Below, in pieces: positions 19,316 to 28,899 of a stretch of 44,087 bases of DNA. A model generated the notes under the pieces. It was not told the origin of the DNA. It saw nothing but the letters and a program-made list of their open reading frames with translations, and searched no databases. Every line of letters starts with the position of its first letter. Position 1 is the stretch's first letter. Source of the stretch: Rubrivivax sp. Its GTDB lineage: Bacteria > Pseudomonadota > Gammaproteobacteria > Burkholderiales > Burkholderiaceae_C. The stretch spans positions 1 through 44,087 of the forward strand of contig JAHECC010000013.1 in NCBI GenBank assembly GCA_024641965.1. The letters are read 5' to 3'. The translations under genes were made by a program, and so were the position numbers.

Positions 19316-21430
19316 TCAGGCGGCATCGCGGCCCTTTGCGCCGCCAATAGACGGCAGATCGTGACCGGCCGCACCAAAGGCCTGCTCGCGCAACTGAGCC
19401 AACTGATCGCGCACACGTGCCGCCTTCTCGAACTCGAGGTTTCGCGCATGTTCGAGCATCTGCCGCTCCAGCAGCTTGATGCGTTTGCCCAGGTCCTTCT
19501 CGCTCATCGCCTCAACCTGCGCCGCCGCTTGCGCCGACTTCAGGTCGTCCTTGGCCGTCTTGTCGGACACCACGCCGTCGATCATCTCGCGCACCTGCTT
19601 GCTGATGCTGCGCGGCGTGATGCCTTCGGCCAGGTTGTGCGCGGTCTGCTTGGCGCGCCGACGTTCGGTCTCGTCGAGCGAACGGCGCATCGAGTCGGTG
19701 ATCTTGTCGGCATAGAGGATGGCACGGCCATTCAGGTGCCGCGCCGCGCGGCCAATGGTCTGGATCAGCGAGCGCTCCGAGCGCAGGAAGCCCTCCTTGT
19801 CGGCATCGAGAATCGCCACCAGGCTCACCTCGGGCAGGTCGAGACCTTCGCGCAGCAGGTTGATGCCCACCAGCACATCGAACACGCCCAGCCGCAGGTC
19901 GCGGATGATCTCCACGCGCTCCACCGTGTCCACGTCGCTGTGCAGGTAGCGCACCTTGACGCCGTTGTCCGCCAGGTAATCGGTCAGCTGCTCGGCCATG
20001 CGCTTGGTCAACGTGGTGATGAGCACGCGCTCGTTCAGTTTCACGCGAAGATGGATCTCCTGCAGCACGTCGTCCACCTGGTGGGTGGCGGGTCGCACCT
20101 CCACTTCCGGGTCGACCAGCCCGGTGGGGCGCACGAGTTGTTCGACGACCTGTCCGGCATGGTCCTGCTCGTAGGGCCCGGGCGTGGCCGACACGAATAC
20201 CGCCTGGCGCATCTTGGTCTCGAACTCGTCGAACTTCAGCGGCCGGTTGTCCAGCGCGCTGGGCAGGCGGAAGCCGTACTCGACCAGCGTGCTCTTGCGC
20301 GCGCGATCGCCGTTGAACATGCCGCCGAACTGGCCGATCAGCACATGGCTTTCGTCGAGGAACATGATGGTGTCGGCGGGCAGGTAGTCCACCAGCGTGG
20401 GCGGCGGTTCACCCGGCAAGGCGCCGCTCAGGTGGCGCGTGTAGTTCTCGATGCCCTTGCAGTGGCCCACCTCCTGCAGCATCTCCAGATCGAAGCGCGT
20501 GCGCTGTTCCAGGCGCTGCGCCTCGACCAGCTTGCCGCTCTTCACCAGTTCGTCCAGGCGCTCGCGCAGCTCGGCCTTGATGGTGTCGATGGCAGCGACC
20601 ACACGCTCGCGCGGCGTCACGTAGTGGCTTGACGGGTAGACGGTGAAGCGCGGGATCTTCTGCCGGATGCGCCCGGTCAGCGGGTCCATCAGTTGCAGGG
20701 ATTCCACCTCGTCGTCGAACAGTTCGATGCGGATCGCCAGCTCGGAGTGTTCCGCCGGGAACACGTCGATGGTGCCGCCGCGCACGCGGAAGGTGCCGCG
20801 CGAGAAATCGGTCTCGTTGCGCTGGTACTGCATGCGGATCAGCTGCGCGATGACTTCGCGCTGGCCGATCTTGTCGCGCACGCGCAGCGTCATCACCATC
20901 TTGTGATAGTCCTGCGGCGAGCCGATGCCGTAGATCGCACTGACGCTGGCCACGATGATCACGTCACGGCGTTCCAGCAGGCTCTTCGTCGCGCTCAGCC
21001 GCATCTGCTCGATGTGCTCGTTGATCGAGCTGTCCTTCTCGATGAACAGGTCGCGCTGCGGCACGTAGGCCTCGGGCTGGAAGTAGTCGTAGTAGCTGAC
21101 GAAGTACTCCACCGCGTTCTTCGGAAAGAACTCGCGGAATTCGCTGTACAACTGCGCGGCCAGCGTCTTGTTCGGCGCGAACACGATCGCCGGGCGACCG
21201 AGACGCGCGATGACATTGGCCATCGTGAAGGTCTTGCCCGAGCCAGTCACGCCGAGCAGTGTCTGGAAGCTCAGGCCGTCGTTCAGCCCGCCCGCCAACT
21301 GCTCGATCGCCTGCGGCTGGTCGCCGGCCGGCGCGTAGGGCTGGAACAGCTGGAACGGCGAATCCGCAAAGGACACGAATTCGCCCTCCCCGACAGCCAC
21401 TGCGGCCTGCACCTCGCTCAGCTCGATCAT
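19316..21430 (-). CDS. uvrB: UvrABC excision-repair helicase subunit UvrB
   Basis: The 704-residue damage-verification subunit of nucleotide excision repair loads with UvrA and recruits UvrC. Walker A GVTGSGKT is at residues 60-67. The beta-hairpin stretch [13 protein letters not shown], the DESH helicase motif in [12 protein letters not shown], and the motif VI segment QTIGRAARH are present. A C-terminal UVR motif (about 655-690) binds UvrC. The ATG at 21430 has a GAGGGAG ribosome-binding site. No LexA box of CTGT-N8-ACAG form is visible in the 125-base divergent region, so SOS control is not supported. Confidence 0.98.
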   Translation of the reverse strand: MIELSEVQAAVAVGEGEFVSFADSPFQLFQPYAPAGDQPQAIEQLAGGLNDGLSFQTLLGVTGSGKTFTMANVIARLGRPAIVFAPNKTLAAQLYSEFREFFPKNAVEYFVSYYDYFQPEAYVPQRDLFIEKDSSINEHIEQMRLSATKSLLERRDVIIVASVSAIYGIGSPQDYHKMVMTLRVRDKIGQREVIAQLIRMQYQRNETDFSRGTFRVRGGTIDVFPAEHSELAIRIELFDDEVESLQLMDPLTGRIRQKIPRFTVYPSSHYVTPRERVVAAIDTIKAELRERLDELVKSGKLVEAQRLEQRTRFDLEMLQEVGHCKGIENYTRHLSGALPGEPPPTLVDYLPADTIMFLDESHVLIGQFGGMFNGDRARKSTLVEYGFRLPSALDNRPLKFDEFETKMRQAVFVSATPGPYEQDHAGQVVEQLVRPTGLVDPEVEVRPATHQVDDVLQEIHLRVKLNERVLITTLTKRMAEQLTDYLADNGVKVRYLHSDVDTVERVEIIRDLRLGVFDVLVGINLLREGLDLPEVSLVAILDADKEGFLRSERSLIQTIGRAARHLNGRAILYADKITDSMRRSLDETERRRAKQTAHNLAEGITPRSISKQVREMIDGVVSDKTAKDDLKSAQAAAQVEAMSEKDLGKRIKLLERQMLEHARNLEFEKAARVRDQLAQLREQAFGAAGHDLPSIGGAKGRDAA

Positions 21431-21555
21431 CGAAGGGCTCCCTCTAGAATCACGACACCTGTTCAAGGCGGCGCAAAACCCGACAGGTTAGCGCAGCCAG
21501 CGCGGCCGCGCATGCACGATGCCAGCCACCAAGTCCCCTTGCCGAAAGCACCACT

Positions 21556-22752
21556 ATGTCGCTCTTCTCCACCGTCGAAATGGCCCCGCGCGACCCGATC
21601 CTGGGCATGACCGAGCAGTTCAATGCCGATCCCAACCCGGCCAAGGTCAACCTCGGTGTGGGCGTCTATTTCGACGAAGACGGCAAGCTGCCGATCCTGC
21701 AATGCGTGCTCGCGGCCGAGAAGCAACTGGCTGATGCACCCAAGCCCAAAGGCTACCTGCCGATCGACGGCCTGGCCGCCTATGACCGCGCCGTGCAGGA
21801 ACTCGTCTTCGGAGCGCAAAGCGAGGCGTTGCGCGATGCCCGCGTCGCCACAGTGCAGACCCTGGGTGGTACCGGAGGCCTGAAAGTCGGCGCCGATTTC
21901 CTGCAGCGGCTGCAGCCGTCGGCGCGCGTGCTACTCAGCGACCCGAGTTGGGAGAACCACCGCGCGCTGTTTGGCCAGGCTGGATTTGCCGTCGACACCT
22001 ACCCGTACTACGACCCCGAGGCGCGAGGTGTGCGCTTCGACGCCATGCTGGCGGCGCTGCGTGCCGCGGAGGCCGGCACGATCGTCGTGCTGCACGCCTG
22101 CTGCCACAACCCCACCGGATACGACCTCGACGCCGCGCAATGGGCGCAGGTGGTGCAGGTGATGCAGTCGCGCGGGTTGGTGCCCTTCCTGGACATGGCC
22201 TACCAGGGCTTCGGTGACGGCATCGCCGAGGACGGCGCGGCGGTGCAGCAGTTCCTGCGCTCGGGCATGGACTTCCTCGTCGCCACCTCGTTCTCGAAGA
22301 GCTTCTCGCTGTATGGCGAGCGCGTCGGCGCCTTGAGCGTCGTCTGCGAGAGCAAGGACGAAGCCGCACGCGTGCTGTCGCGGCTGAAGGTGCTGGTGCG
22401 CGGAAACTACTCCAGTCCGCCAACGCATGGTGCCACCGTGGTCGCGACGGTGCTGACGACGCCGACATTGCGTCGCCAATGGGAGGAGGAACTGGCAGGC
22501 ATGCGATTGCGCATCCGCGCCATGCGCGAAGCGCTGGTGCAGCGGCTGGCGGCCGCCGGCGTCCAGCGCGACTTGGCCTTCATCCTGCGCCAGAAGGGCA
22601 TGTTCAGTTACTCGGGATTGAGTGCGCAGCAGATGCAGCGGCTGCGCAGTGAATTCGGCGTGTACGGCATCGATTCGGGCCGAATCTGCGTAGCCGCTCT
22701 GAACGATCGCAACCTCGACGCGGTGGCCGCCGCGATCGCCAAGGTGCAATAG
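21556..22752 (+). CDS. Aromatic amino acid / aspartate aminotransferase
   Basis: The 398-residue class I aminotransferase of the AspC/TyrB subfamily is cytosolic. It should use 2-oxoglutarate with aspartate or aromatic amino acids. The opening VEMAPRDPILGM and NLGVGVYFDEDG are diagnostic. HACCHNPTGYDL (about 180-191), FLDMAYQGFG (211-220) and K248 in ATSFSKSFSLYGERVG are the PLP-site landmarks. A TAGAAT at 21444-21449 could be its -10 box. AspC versus TyrB cannot be separated confidently from sequence alone. It is divergent from uvrB. Confidence 0.9.
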   Translation: MSLFSTVEMAPRDPILGMTEQFNADPNPAKVNLGVGVYFDEDGKLPILQCVLAAEKQLADAPKPKGYLPIDGLAAYDRAVQELVFGAQSEALRDARVATVQTLGGTGGLKVGADFLQRLQPSARVLLSDPSWENHRALFGQAGFAVDTYPYYDPEARGVRFDAMLAALRAAEAGTIVVLHACCHNPTGYDLDAAQWAQVVQVMQSRGLVPFLDMAYQGFGDGIAEDGAAVQQFLRSGMDFLVATSFSKSFSLYGERVGALSVVCESKDEAARVLSRLKVLVRGNYSSPPTHGATVVATVLTTPTLRRQWEEELAGMRLRIRAMREALVQRLAAAGVQRDLAFILRQKGMFSYSGLSAQQMQRLRSEFGVYGIDSGRICVAALNDRNLDAVAAAIAKVQ

Positions 22753-22850
22753 CGCGACGCACCGTGTCGCATGGGTGACGGTTTCAGGCTGACGCAGGTC
22801 AACCCAGCGGGCCGAGTACTCGGTGTTTACCAGCAATCGCGCCGCGCAAG

Positions 22851-22922
22851 TTGGCACGCAAGGGGCTGTCCGACCATAATTGGTGCAGCGCACCATGAAT
22901 TTCGGTGCACGTTTTGCGTGCA
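22851..22922 (+). promoter_or_regulatory. Promoter and TGC/GCA palindromes upstream of phaZ
   Basis: TTGGCA (22851-22856) and CATAAT (22875-22880) are separated by 18 bases and form a good sigma70 promoter. Just downstream are GGTGC-AGC-GCACC (22882-22894) and TGCACG-TTTTG-CGTGCA (22906-22922). Tandem TGC/GCA dyads recall the binding sites reported for the PHA regulator PhaR in some bacteria. Operator function is inferred. The rest of the 222-base spacer (22753-22974) has no ORF. Confidence 0.45.
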
Positions 22923-22974
22923 GCATGCGGCGCGCAGCTTTTCCATTCCGAACCAGAACAGAAGGACCGAAGCG

Positions 22975-24348
22975 ATGCTCTACCAATGGTATGAAACCCA
23001 ACGTGCACTGATGGCACCGTTTTCGGAGTTCGCCAGCGCATCGGCCAAGCTATACAACCACCCGTTGTCGCCCTTCACGCACACGCCGATGGCGCAGCGC
23101 GTTTCCGCTGGGCTGGACCTGATGCATCGGCTGGCCAAGGACTACGAGAAGCCACCGTTCAACCTCACCACCGCCACGGTGGGCGGGATCGAGGTGGCGG
23201 TACAGGAGCAGGTGGCGCTGACCAAGCCCTTCTGCCGCCTGCTGCGCTTCAAGCGCTTCACCGACAACCCGGTGGCGCTCGAGCAGATGAAGTCGCAGCC
23301 GACGGTGCTGGTCGTCGCACCCTTGTCCGGGCACCACTCGACGCTGCTGCGTGACACCGTGCGCATGCTGCTGCACGACCACAAGGTGTTCATCACCGAT
23401 TGGACCGACGCGCGCATGGTGCCGCTAGACCAAGGCGCCTTCGGCCTCGACGACTATGTGCACTACGTGCAGGAGTTCATCCGCCATGTCGGCCCGAACG
23501 TGCATGTGATGTCGGTATGCCAGCCCACGGTGCCAGTGCTCGCTGCCGTGTCGCTGATGGCCAGCGCCGGAGAAAAGACGCCGCTGACGATGACCATGAT
23601 GGGCGGCCCGATCGACGCCCGGACGAGTCCCACGGCGGTCAACGATCTGGCCGTCAAGAAGAGCCACTCGTGGTTCGAGAACAGCGTCATCTACCGTGTG
23701 CCGCAGAACTACCCCGGCGCCGGGCGGCGCGTCTATCCGGGCTTCATGCAGTACACCGGCTTCGTCGCGATGAACCCGGACCGGCACGTGACTTCGCACT
23801 ACGACTACTTCCTCGACCTGGTGCGTGGCGACCAGGAAAGTGTCGAATCGCACCGCGAGTTCTACGACGAGTACAACGCCGTGCTCGACATGCCGGCAGA
23901 GTTCTACCTCGACACCATCCGGACGGTGTTCCAGGACTTTTCGCTGGTCAACGGCACCTGGGTGGTCGACAAGAAGCCGGTGCGCCCTCAGGACATCACC
24001 AGCACCGCGCTGCTGACCGTCGAAGGCGAGCTCGACGACATTGCCGGCGTCGGCCAGACCAGAGCCGCGCACAACCTGTGCACCGGCATTCCGAAGGCGA
24101 ATCAGTTCCACTACGAGGTCGAGGGTGCGGGCCACTACGGCATCTTCGCGGGTGGGCGCTGGCGTGAGAAGGTCTACCCGCGGGTGCGCGAGTTCATTGC
24201 CACCTACGACAAGTCGTCCGTGCCCAAGCTTGCCAGCAACGGCGCCGCCAAGCCGGCACGCGCGCAGGCGGCGACGCGCGCGAATGGGGCCACCACCTCG
24301 CGCAGCAGGGCCAAGCCCGCCGCACGCAAGACAAGCCCACGCGCCTGA
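22975..24348 (+). CDS. phaZ: Intracellular poly(3-hydroxybutyrate) depolymerase
   Basis: The 457-residue alpha/beta-hydrolase is of the Ralstonia PhaZa1 type and mobilises stored PHB granules in the cytoplasm. Instead of a serine, the nucleophile is cysteine C182 in MSVCQPTVP; D354 (VEGELDD) and H387 (EGAGHYGIF) complete the triad, each one residue off the published H16 numbering (183/355/388). The ATG at 22975 has GAAGGA eight bases upstream; the open frame extends 68 codons further but covers the promoter. Residues 424-457 form a Lys/Arg/Ala/Thr-rich basic tail (TTSRSRAKPAARKTSPRA) that is not part of the fold and might bind nucleic acid or granules. Confidence 0.95.
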   Translation: MLYQWYETQRALMAPFSEFASASAKLYNHPLSPFTHTPMAQRVSAGLDLMHRLAKDYEKPPFNLTTATVGGIEVAVQEQVALTKPFCRLLRFKRFTDNPVALEQMKSQPTVLVVAPLSGHHSTLLRDTVRMLLHDHKVFITDWTDARMVPLDQGAFGLDDYVHYVQEFIRHVGPNVHVMSVCQPTVPVLAAVSLMASAGEKTPLTMTMMGGPIDARTSPTAVNDLAVKKSHSWFENSVIYRVPQNYPGAGRRVYPGFMQYTGFVAMNPDRHVTSHYDYFLDLVRGDQESVESHREFYDEYNAVLDMPAEFYLDTIRTVFQDFSLVNGTWVVDKKPVRPQDITSTALLTVEGELDDIAGVGQTRAAHNLCTGIPKANQFHYEVEGAGHYGIFAGGRWREKVYPRVREFIATYDKSSVPKLASNGAAKPARAQAATRANGATTSRSRAKPAARKTSPRA

Positions 24349-24364
24349 GTCCGGGCTGCCGTCC

Positions 24365-25048
24365 TTGGATACAAGCTCCAGCGGCGTCGATCGCGGCACT
24401 CGACTGATCGACGCGCTGGATGCGGCGCTGCCGCAAACGCAGTGCACACGCTGCGGCTATCCCGACTGCCATGCCTATGCGTCGGCCATGGTCGAAGAAG
24501 GCGTAGACATCAACCGCTGCCCGCCCGGTGGCGCGCAGGGTATCGTGCGGCTGGCCGCGCTGACCGGACGGCCGGCGCGGCCGCTCGACGCCGAGCGTGG
24601 TGTGGAAGGTCCACGCAGGCTGGCCGTCATCGACGAGGCCTGGTGCATCGGCTGCACGCTATGTATCAAGGCCTGCCCAGTGGACTGCATCGTCGGCGCG
24701 TCGAAGCAGATGCACACGGTGATCGACGAACTTTGCACCGGCTGTGATCTTTGCCTTCCGGTCTGTCCGGTGGATTGCATTGCCATGGTCAATGTGACCG
24801 ATACCCGCAGCGGCTGGGATGCATGGAGTCCGCAGCAGGCGCAGCGCGCGCGCGAGCGCTATGCCTTCCATCGGGAGCGCAGCGAAAGGGAGCAGCGCGA
24901 GAACGACGAGCGCCTGGCCGCCAAGGCACAGGCCAAGCTGGCTGACCTGGAGGCACAGTCGCGCATCACCGATCCCGAGGCACTGCGCCGCAAGCGCGCC
25001 GTCGTCGAAGCGGCGATGGCACGTGCACGCGCGGCGAGGAAATCGTAA
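24365..25048 (+). CDS. RsxB/RnfB-type polyferredoxin, stand-alone
   Basis: The 227-residue (TTG start) electron-transfer protein resembles the cytoplasmic part of RnfB/RsxB. An Fe-S domain with CTRCGYPDC and later C in INRCPPGG is followed by two 4Fe-4S motifs, CIGCTLCIKACPVDC and CTGCDLCLPVCPVDC. The C-terminal ~90 residues are a charged Arg/Glu/Ala helix. The N-terminal membrane anchor of true RnfB is missing. No ATG or GTG precedes the first motif, so TTG at 24365 is the likely start. No other rsx/rnf gene is present, but nth follows 38 bases on, as after the rsx operon in E. coli. Confidence 0.82.
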   Translation: MDTSSSGVDRGTRLIDALDAALPQTQCTRCGYPDCHAYASAMVEEGVDINRCPPGGAQGIVRLAALTGRPARPLDAERGVEGPRRLAVIDEAWCIGCTLCIKACPVDCIVGASKQMHTVIDELCTGCDLCLPVCPVDCIAMVNVTDTRSGWDAWSPQQAQRARERYAFHRERSEREQRENDERLAAKAQAKLADLEAQSRITDPEALRRKRAVVEAAMARARAARKS

Positions 25049-25086
25049 GCACTCTGTCACCGGCGAGTACGCTGCCCACCGACACC

Positions 25087-25728
25087 ATGAACGACGCCCA
25101 GGTGGAGGCCTTCTTCGCGACGCTGCAGGCCGCGAACCCGCATCCCGTCACCGAGCTCGAGTTCAGCAGCGTGTTCGAATTGCTCGCGGCCGTGTTGTTG
25201 TCGGCGCAGGCCACCGATGTCGGCGTCAACAAGGCCACGCGCCGGCTGTTTGCCGCGGCGCCCACACCGCGGAGCATGCTGGCGCTGGGCGTGGACGGGC
25301 TCGAAACCTACATCCGCAGCATCGGGCTGTACCGCACCAAAGCGCGAAACCTGATCGCCACCTGCGCAATCCTGCTGGACCGCCATGGCGGCGCGGTGCC
25401 ACGCACGCTCGAGGCGCTTCAGGCACTGCCCGGCGTGGGGCGAAAGACCGCCAATGTGGTGTTGAACGTGGCTTTCGGCGAGGCCACCTTCGCGGTGGAC
25501 ACGCATGTCTTCCGCGTGGCCAATCGCACCGGGCTGGCCGCCGGGCGCACGCCCATCGAGGTGGAATCCGGCCTGCAGCGGCGTGTGCCCGATCGCTACC
25601 GCAGCGACGCGCACCACTGGCTCATCCTGCATGGCCGATATGTCTGCCTTGCGCGGCAGCCGCTGTGCCAGCGCTGCAGCGTGCGGCCGTACTGCGATCA
25701 TGGCGGGGCACAAAGCGTGCCGGATTGA
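25087..25728 (+). CDS. nth: Endonuclease III (DNA glycosylase/AP lyase)
   Basis: The 213-residue base-excision repair enzyme removes oxidised pyrimidines and nicks AP sites. The HhH-GPD core LPGVGRKTANVVLN carries catalytic K120, and D138 lies in FAVDTHVFRVANR. The C-terminal 4Fe-4S ligands C187-x6-C194-x2-C197-x5-C203 are intact. It starts 38 bases after the RsxB-like gene and is probably co-transcribed with it. Confidence 0.97.
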   Translation: MNDAQVEAFFATLQAANPHPVTELEFSSVFELLAAVLLSAQATDVGVNKATRRLFAAAPTPRSMLALGVDGLETYIRSIGLYRTKARNLIATCAILLDRHGGAVPRTLEALQALPGVGRKTANVVLNVAFGEATFAVDTHVFRVANRTGLAAGRTPIEVESGLQRRVPDRYRSDAHHWLILHGRYVCLARQPLCQRCSVRPYCDHGGAQSVPD

Positions 25729-25806
25729 CGCCACGGCGGCGTGGGCCGGCACATTGGGGCTGCGGACGCGGCCCTACAATGATTCGGCCCCCACGCGCCG
25801 TACGCC

Positions 25807-26022
25807 ATGTCCCAGTTCGAAGACCTTGCCGACCGCGTCGAACGACTCGTGCTGCGGCATGAGGAATTGAAGCGCATCAACGCGTTGCTGGCGCAGCAGG
25901 TGGCTGCACTGAGCAGCGAGCGCGACAGCCTGCGTTCGCGCCTGGGCGCCGCGCGCGCGCGCATCGACACGCTGCTGGAGCGCCTGCCGGGCGATGGCGC
26001 CGCGAACGGAAGCGGCCCATGA
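25807..26022 (+). CDS. Small coiled-coil protein, ZapB-like (TIGR02449 type)
   Basis: The 71-residue protein is almost entirely one predicted coiled coil (residues 1-57), with heptad leucines and a Gly-rich tail. Its stop overlaps the zapA start (ATGA), the usual arrangement for this small family upstream of zapA in betaproteobacteria. That context suggests a role in divisome or Z-ring organisation, but there is no direct functional motif. The 78-base gap after nth contains a plausible -10 (TACAAT at 25775-25780). Confidence 0.8.
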   Translation: MSQFEDLADRVERLVLRHEELKRINALLAQQVAALSSERDSLRSRLGAARARIDTLLERLPGDGAANGSGP

Positions 26023-26342
26023 AACAACTCGAAGTCACGATTCTCGGGCAGAGCTACATCCTCGGCTGCCCCGACGGCGGCGAAAGCCTGTTGACCGCCG
26101 CGGTGGCCAGCGTCGACCGCGAGATGAGCGGCATCCGCGATGCAGGCAAGGTCAAGGCACGCGAGCGCATCGCGGTGCTGGCCGCGTTGAACCTCGCCTA
26201 CCAACTGGCCGAACGTCCGCAGCGCGGCAGCGCTCCAATACGCGAGCCGCAACCCGCGCCGTCGGACGCACAGGCGCCGCAAGTCGAAGCGCTGATCCAG
26301 CGCATCGATGCGGTGCTCGGCAACGATGGACAGTTGCTGTGA
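26019..26342 (+). CDS. zapA: Cell division protein ZapA
   Basis: This 107-residue FtsZ-binding protein cross-links protofilaments at the Z-ring. The N-terminal globular domain reads VTILGQSYILGCPDG and is followed by a helix with REMSGIRDAGKVKARERIAVLAALNLAYQL, typical of the family. The last ~45 residues include a Pro-rich linker and a short helix. Translation is coupled to the upstream coiled-coil gene by a 4-base overlap. The ssrS gene follows about 45 bases downstream, matching the conserved zapA-ssrS order. Confidence 0.93.
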   Translation: MKQLEVTILGQSYILGCPDGGESLLTAAVASVDREMSGIRDAGKVKARERIAVLAALNLAYQLAERPQRGSAPIREPQPAPSDAQAPQVEALIQRIDAVLGNDGQLL

Positions 26343-26374
26343 AATAGGCTGCACATCGGCGGGCGCACCAGCCC

Positions 26375-26380
26375 TAGAAT
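26375..26380 (+). promoter_or_regulatory. ssrS promoter -10 box
   Basis: TAGAAT lies seven bases before the G at 26387 that opens the closing stem of the predicted 6S RNA, the expected -10 spacing. No clear -35 is seen in the GC-rich sequence upstream. Confidence 0.5.
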
Positions 26381-26386
26381 GGTGTC

Positions 26387-26567
26387 GTCCGTCGCGTTCG
26401 CGGGAGTCTTATATTTCCTTGAACCGATGCTCTTAGAGCAAGGGCTTGGAACATCGCCTGGCGGGCGTGATCGTCTCGCGTCAGATGAACCCGAAGCCAG
26501 GCTGACCTCGCCCACCTGAACTCCACTTGGGTTCAGGAATGCGGCTCACGGTTCGCGGCGGACACCT
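26387..26567 (+). ncRNA. ssrS: 6S RNA
   Basis: An RNA of about 180 bases that binds sigma70 RNA polymerase by mimicking an open promoter. The ends pair: GTCCGTCGCG (26387-26396) with CGCGGCGGAC (26554-26563), ten continuous pairs with one G-U. Internal segments TTCGCGGGAG, CCTTGAACC and AGGGCTTGGAACATCGCCTGGCGG resemble conserved parts of bacterial 6S RNA. Location immediately after zapA is the classical ssrS position. Ends are estimated from the closing stem and the -10 box; the 3' end could be a few bases longer. Confidence 0.85.
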
Positions 26568-26587
26568 TTCACTGAAACCCCGCCACC

Positions 26588-27051
<464 letters not shown>

Positions 27052-27052
<1 letters not shown>

Positions 27053-27867
27053 TGCCGATCGACGCCGGCCTCGCGGCCGAACTGATTCTGCTGGGCATCT
27101 GCACCGGCTTCCTGGCCGGCATGCTGGGCATCGGCGGCGGCATGCTGCAGGTGCCGTTCATGACCCTCATCCTGTCGAAGAAGGGCGTGGACGCGGGCCT
27201 GGCCATCAAGATGGCCATCGCCACATCGATGGCCACCATCGTCTTTACCTCGATGTCCAGCCTGTATGCCCATCATCGCCGCGGCGCGGTGCGCTGGGAC
27301 CTGGTGCGAGGTATCGCACCAGGCATCGTGGCCGGCGGATTGCTGGCCGGCGCAGGCGTGTTCGCGCTGCTCAAGGGCCCGCAGCTGGCCTATGTGTTTG
27401 CGCTGTTCCTCGGCGTGTCTGCGCTGCAGATGCTGCTCGACCGCAAGCCCAGGCCGACACGCACGATGCCGGGGCGCTTCGGACAATCGGCGGTCGGCAG
27501 TGTCATCGGGCTGCTGTCCGGATTGCTGGGCGCTGGTGGTGCGTTCGTCTCCGCACCCTTCATGACCTGGTGCAACGTGCCGATGCACACCGTCGTGGCC
27601 ACCAGCGCAGCGCTTGGCTTTCCAGTGGCGCTGGCCAGCACGGCGGGCTACCTGATCAGCGGCTGGGGGCTGCCCGCCGTGCTGCCCGGCGCCTTCGGTT
27701 ACCTGTACCTGCCGGCACTGCTGATCATCTCGGTCGCCAGCGTGGGCACGGCGCCACTGGGCGCGCGTGCCGCGCATGCCACCGACGTCGTGCAATTGAA
27801 GCGCCGCTTCGCGCTGGTGTTGTTCGTACTGGCCGGCTACATGGTCTATCGCGCCGTCAGCGCATAG
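27052..27867 (+). CDS. TauE/SafE family sulfite/anion exporter-like permease
   Basis: The 271-residue polytopic inner-membrane protein has about eight hydrophobic segments. The family repeat is visible twice: GFLAGMLGIGGGMLQVPFM near the N-terminus and GLLSGLLGAGGAFVSAPFM in the second half. Members export or import sulfur-containing or organic anions, but the substrate cannot be read here. The ATG overlaps the EVE-gene stop, so the two are translationally coupled. A convergent GGDEF gene ends 12 bases downstream. Confidence 0.88.
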
Positions 27868-27879
27868 CCGGTCGCGCTC

Positions 27880-28899
27880 TCAGCCAGATTCGAAGCGGAT
27901 GCTGGCCAGCGTCAGGTGGTTGCCACCGCGCCGCCGCGCTTCGGCAAGCGCGCCATCGCAGGCGGCCAGCAGTTCCTGCTGCGAGCCCGCCGTGTGTGGA
28001 AAACTGGCCACGCCCATTGACACGCTGAAGCCGAGCTCCCGTCCATCGAGCACCACGATCTGCGTGGCGCACTGGCGGCGCAATCCTTCCATGCGCGAAT
28101 GTGCCGTGGCCAACCCGACGCCGGACAGCAGCACACCGAACAAGTGCCCGTCGAGTCGGCACGACGCATCCATCGCACGCGTATTGCCGCGCAGCAGCCG
28201 CCCCATGGCTTCGAAGATGCGCGCTTCGGCCACGTCGCCCAACGCACTGACCTTGGCATCGAATGGATCGATGTCGATCAGCACCAGCGCAAACTCACGG
28301 TGCTCGCGTGTGGACAGATCCACTTCCCGGCGCAACTGATCCTCGAAATGCGAGCGTGTGTACAGGCCGGTGGCGCTGTCCCTCAAACCCTGGTCGGCCA
28401 GTTCCAGGCGCAACTTCGCGTTGGCACCCTGTTGCTGCTCGAGTTGCTCCAGCGCGGCGCGCAACTGCGCTTCCTGCTGTCGCTGCGACGACTGGTCGAC
28501 CCAGACGCTGCAGATGCGGCGTGTTCCCCCGGCATCCGGCTGCGCCAATCGGAGCACGGCAAACTCGTGGCGCTGCCCCGCCCATTCGAAGCGGTGCTCG
28601 GTGCTCAACGGCAGCGCTTGTGCCAGCGTCGTCTGGTCGGCAGCGCGCCAGGCTGTCGCCAGCGTCGGCTCGACCAGATCTGCATCGGTGTGGCCGCAGA
28701 TATCGCCCGGCGCCCGACCGAGAAAGCTTGCCATTGCCGCGTCGACATACTCGTAGCGGCCGGTAGCCGCGTCCTTGATGGCCACCATGGCGCCCTGCCG
28801 CGCCAGCCAATGCGCCAGCGCACCTGCCAGCAATGACTCAAAACGCGGGTCGATCGCGGGGCCAGGTGTGGGAGCGGTCGGTGTGGGCTGGAAGGACAT
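27880..28899 (-). CDS. PAS-GGDEF protein with degenerate active site
   Basis: The 339-residue cytoplasmic protein has a PAS-like sensor domain (about 20-135), a glutamine-rich coiled linker (138-170) and a GGDEF-type domain (170-335). The GGDEF signature is replaced by D250-G-H-L-F254, and the metal/base region reads DIDPFDAKVSALGD instead of the usual DIDHFK..ND. Diguanylate cyclase activity is therefore unlikely; it may be a c-di-GMP or GTP-binding effector or a scaffold. No transmembrane segment or EAL domain is present. The 202-base upstream gap (28900-29101) shows no ORF. Confidence 0.85.
   Translation of the reverse strand: MSFQPTPTAPTPGPAIDPRFESLLAGALAHWLARQGAMVAIKDAATGRYEYVDAAMASFLGRAPGDICGHTDADLVEPTLATAWRAADQTTLAQALPLSTEHRFEWAGQRHEFAVLRLAQPDAGGTRRICSVWVDQSSQRQQEAQLRAALEQLEQQQGANAKLRLELADQGLRDSATGLYTRSHFEDQLRREVDLSTREHREFALVLIDIDPFDAKVSALGDVAEARIFEAMGRLLRGNTRAMDASCRLDGHLFGVLLSGVGLATAHSRMEGLRRQCATQIVVLDGRELGFSVSMGVASFPHTAGSQQELLAACDGALAEARRRGGNHLTLASIRFESG

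Noticed and set aside
21431-21555. CCTGT...ACAGG inverted pair in the uvrB promoter as a LexA box
   Set aside because: The arms are about 20 bases apart, whereas LexA sites need CTGT-N8-ACAG; no correct spacing is present.
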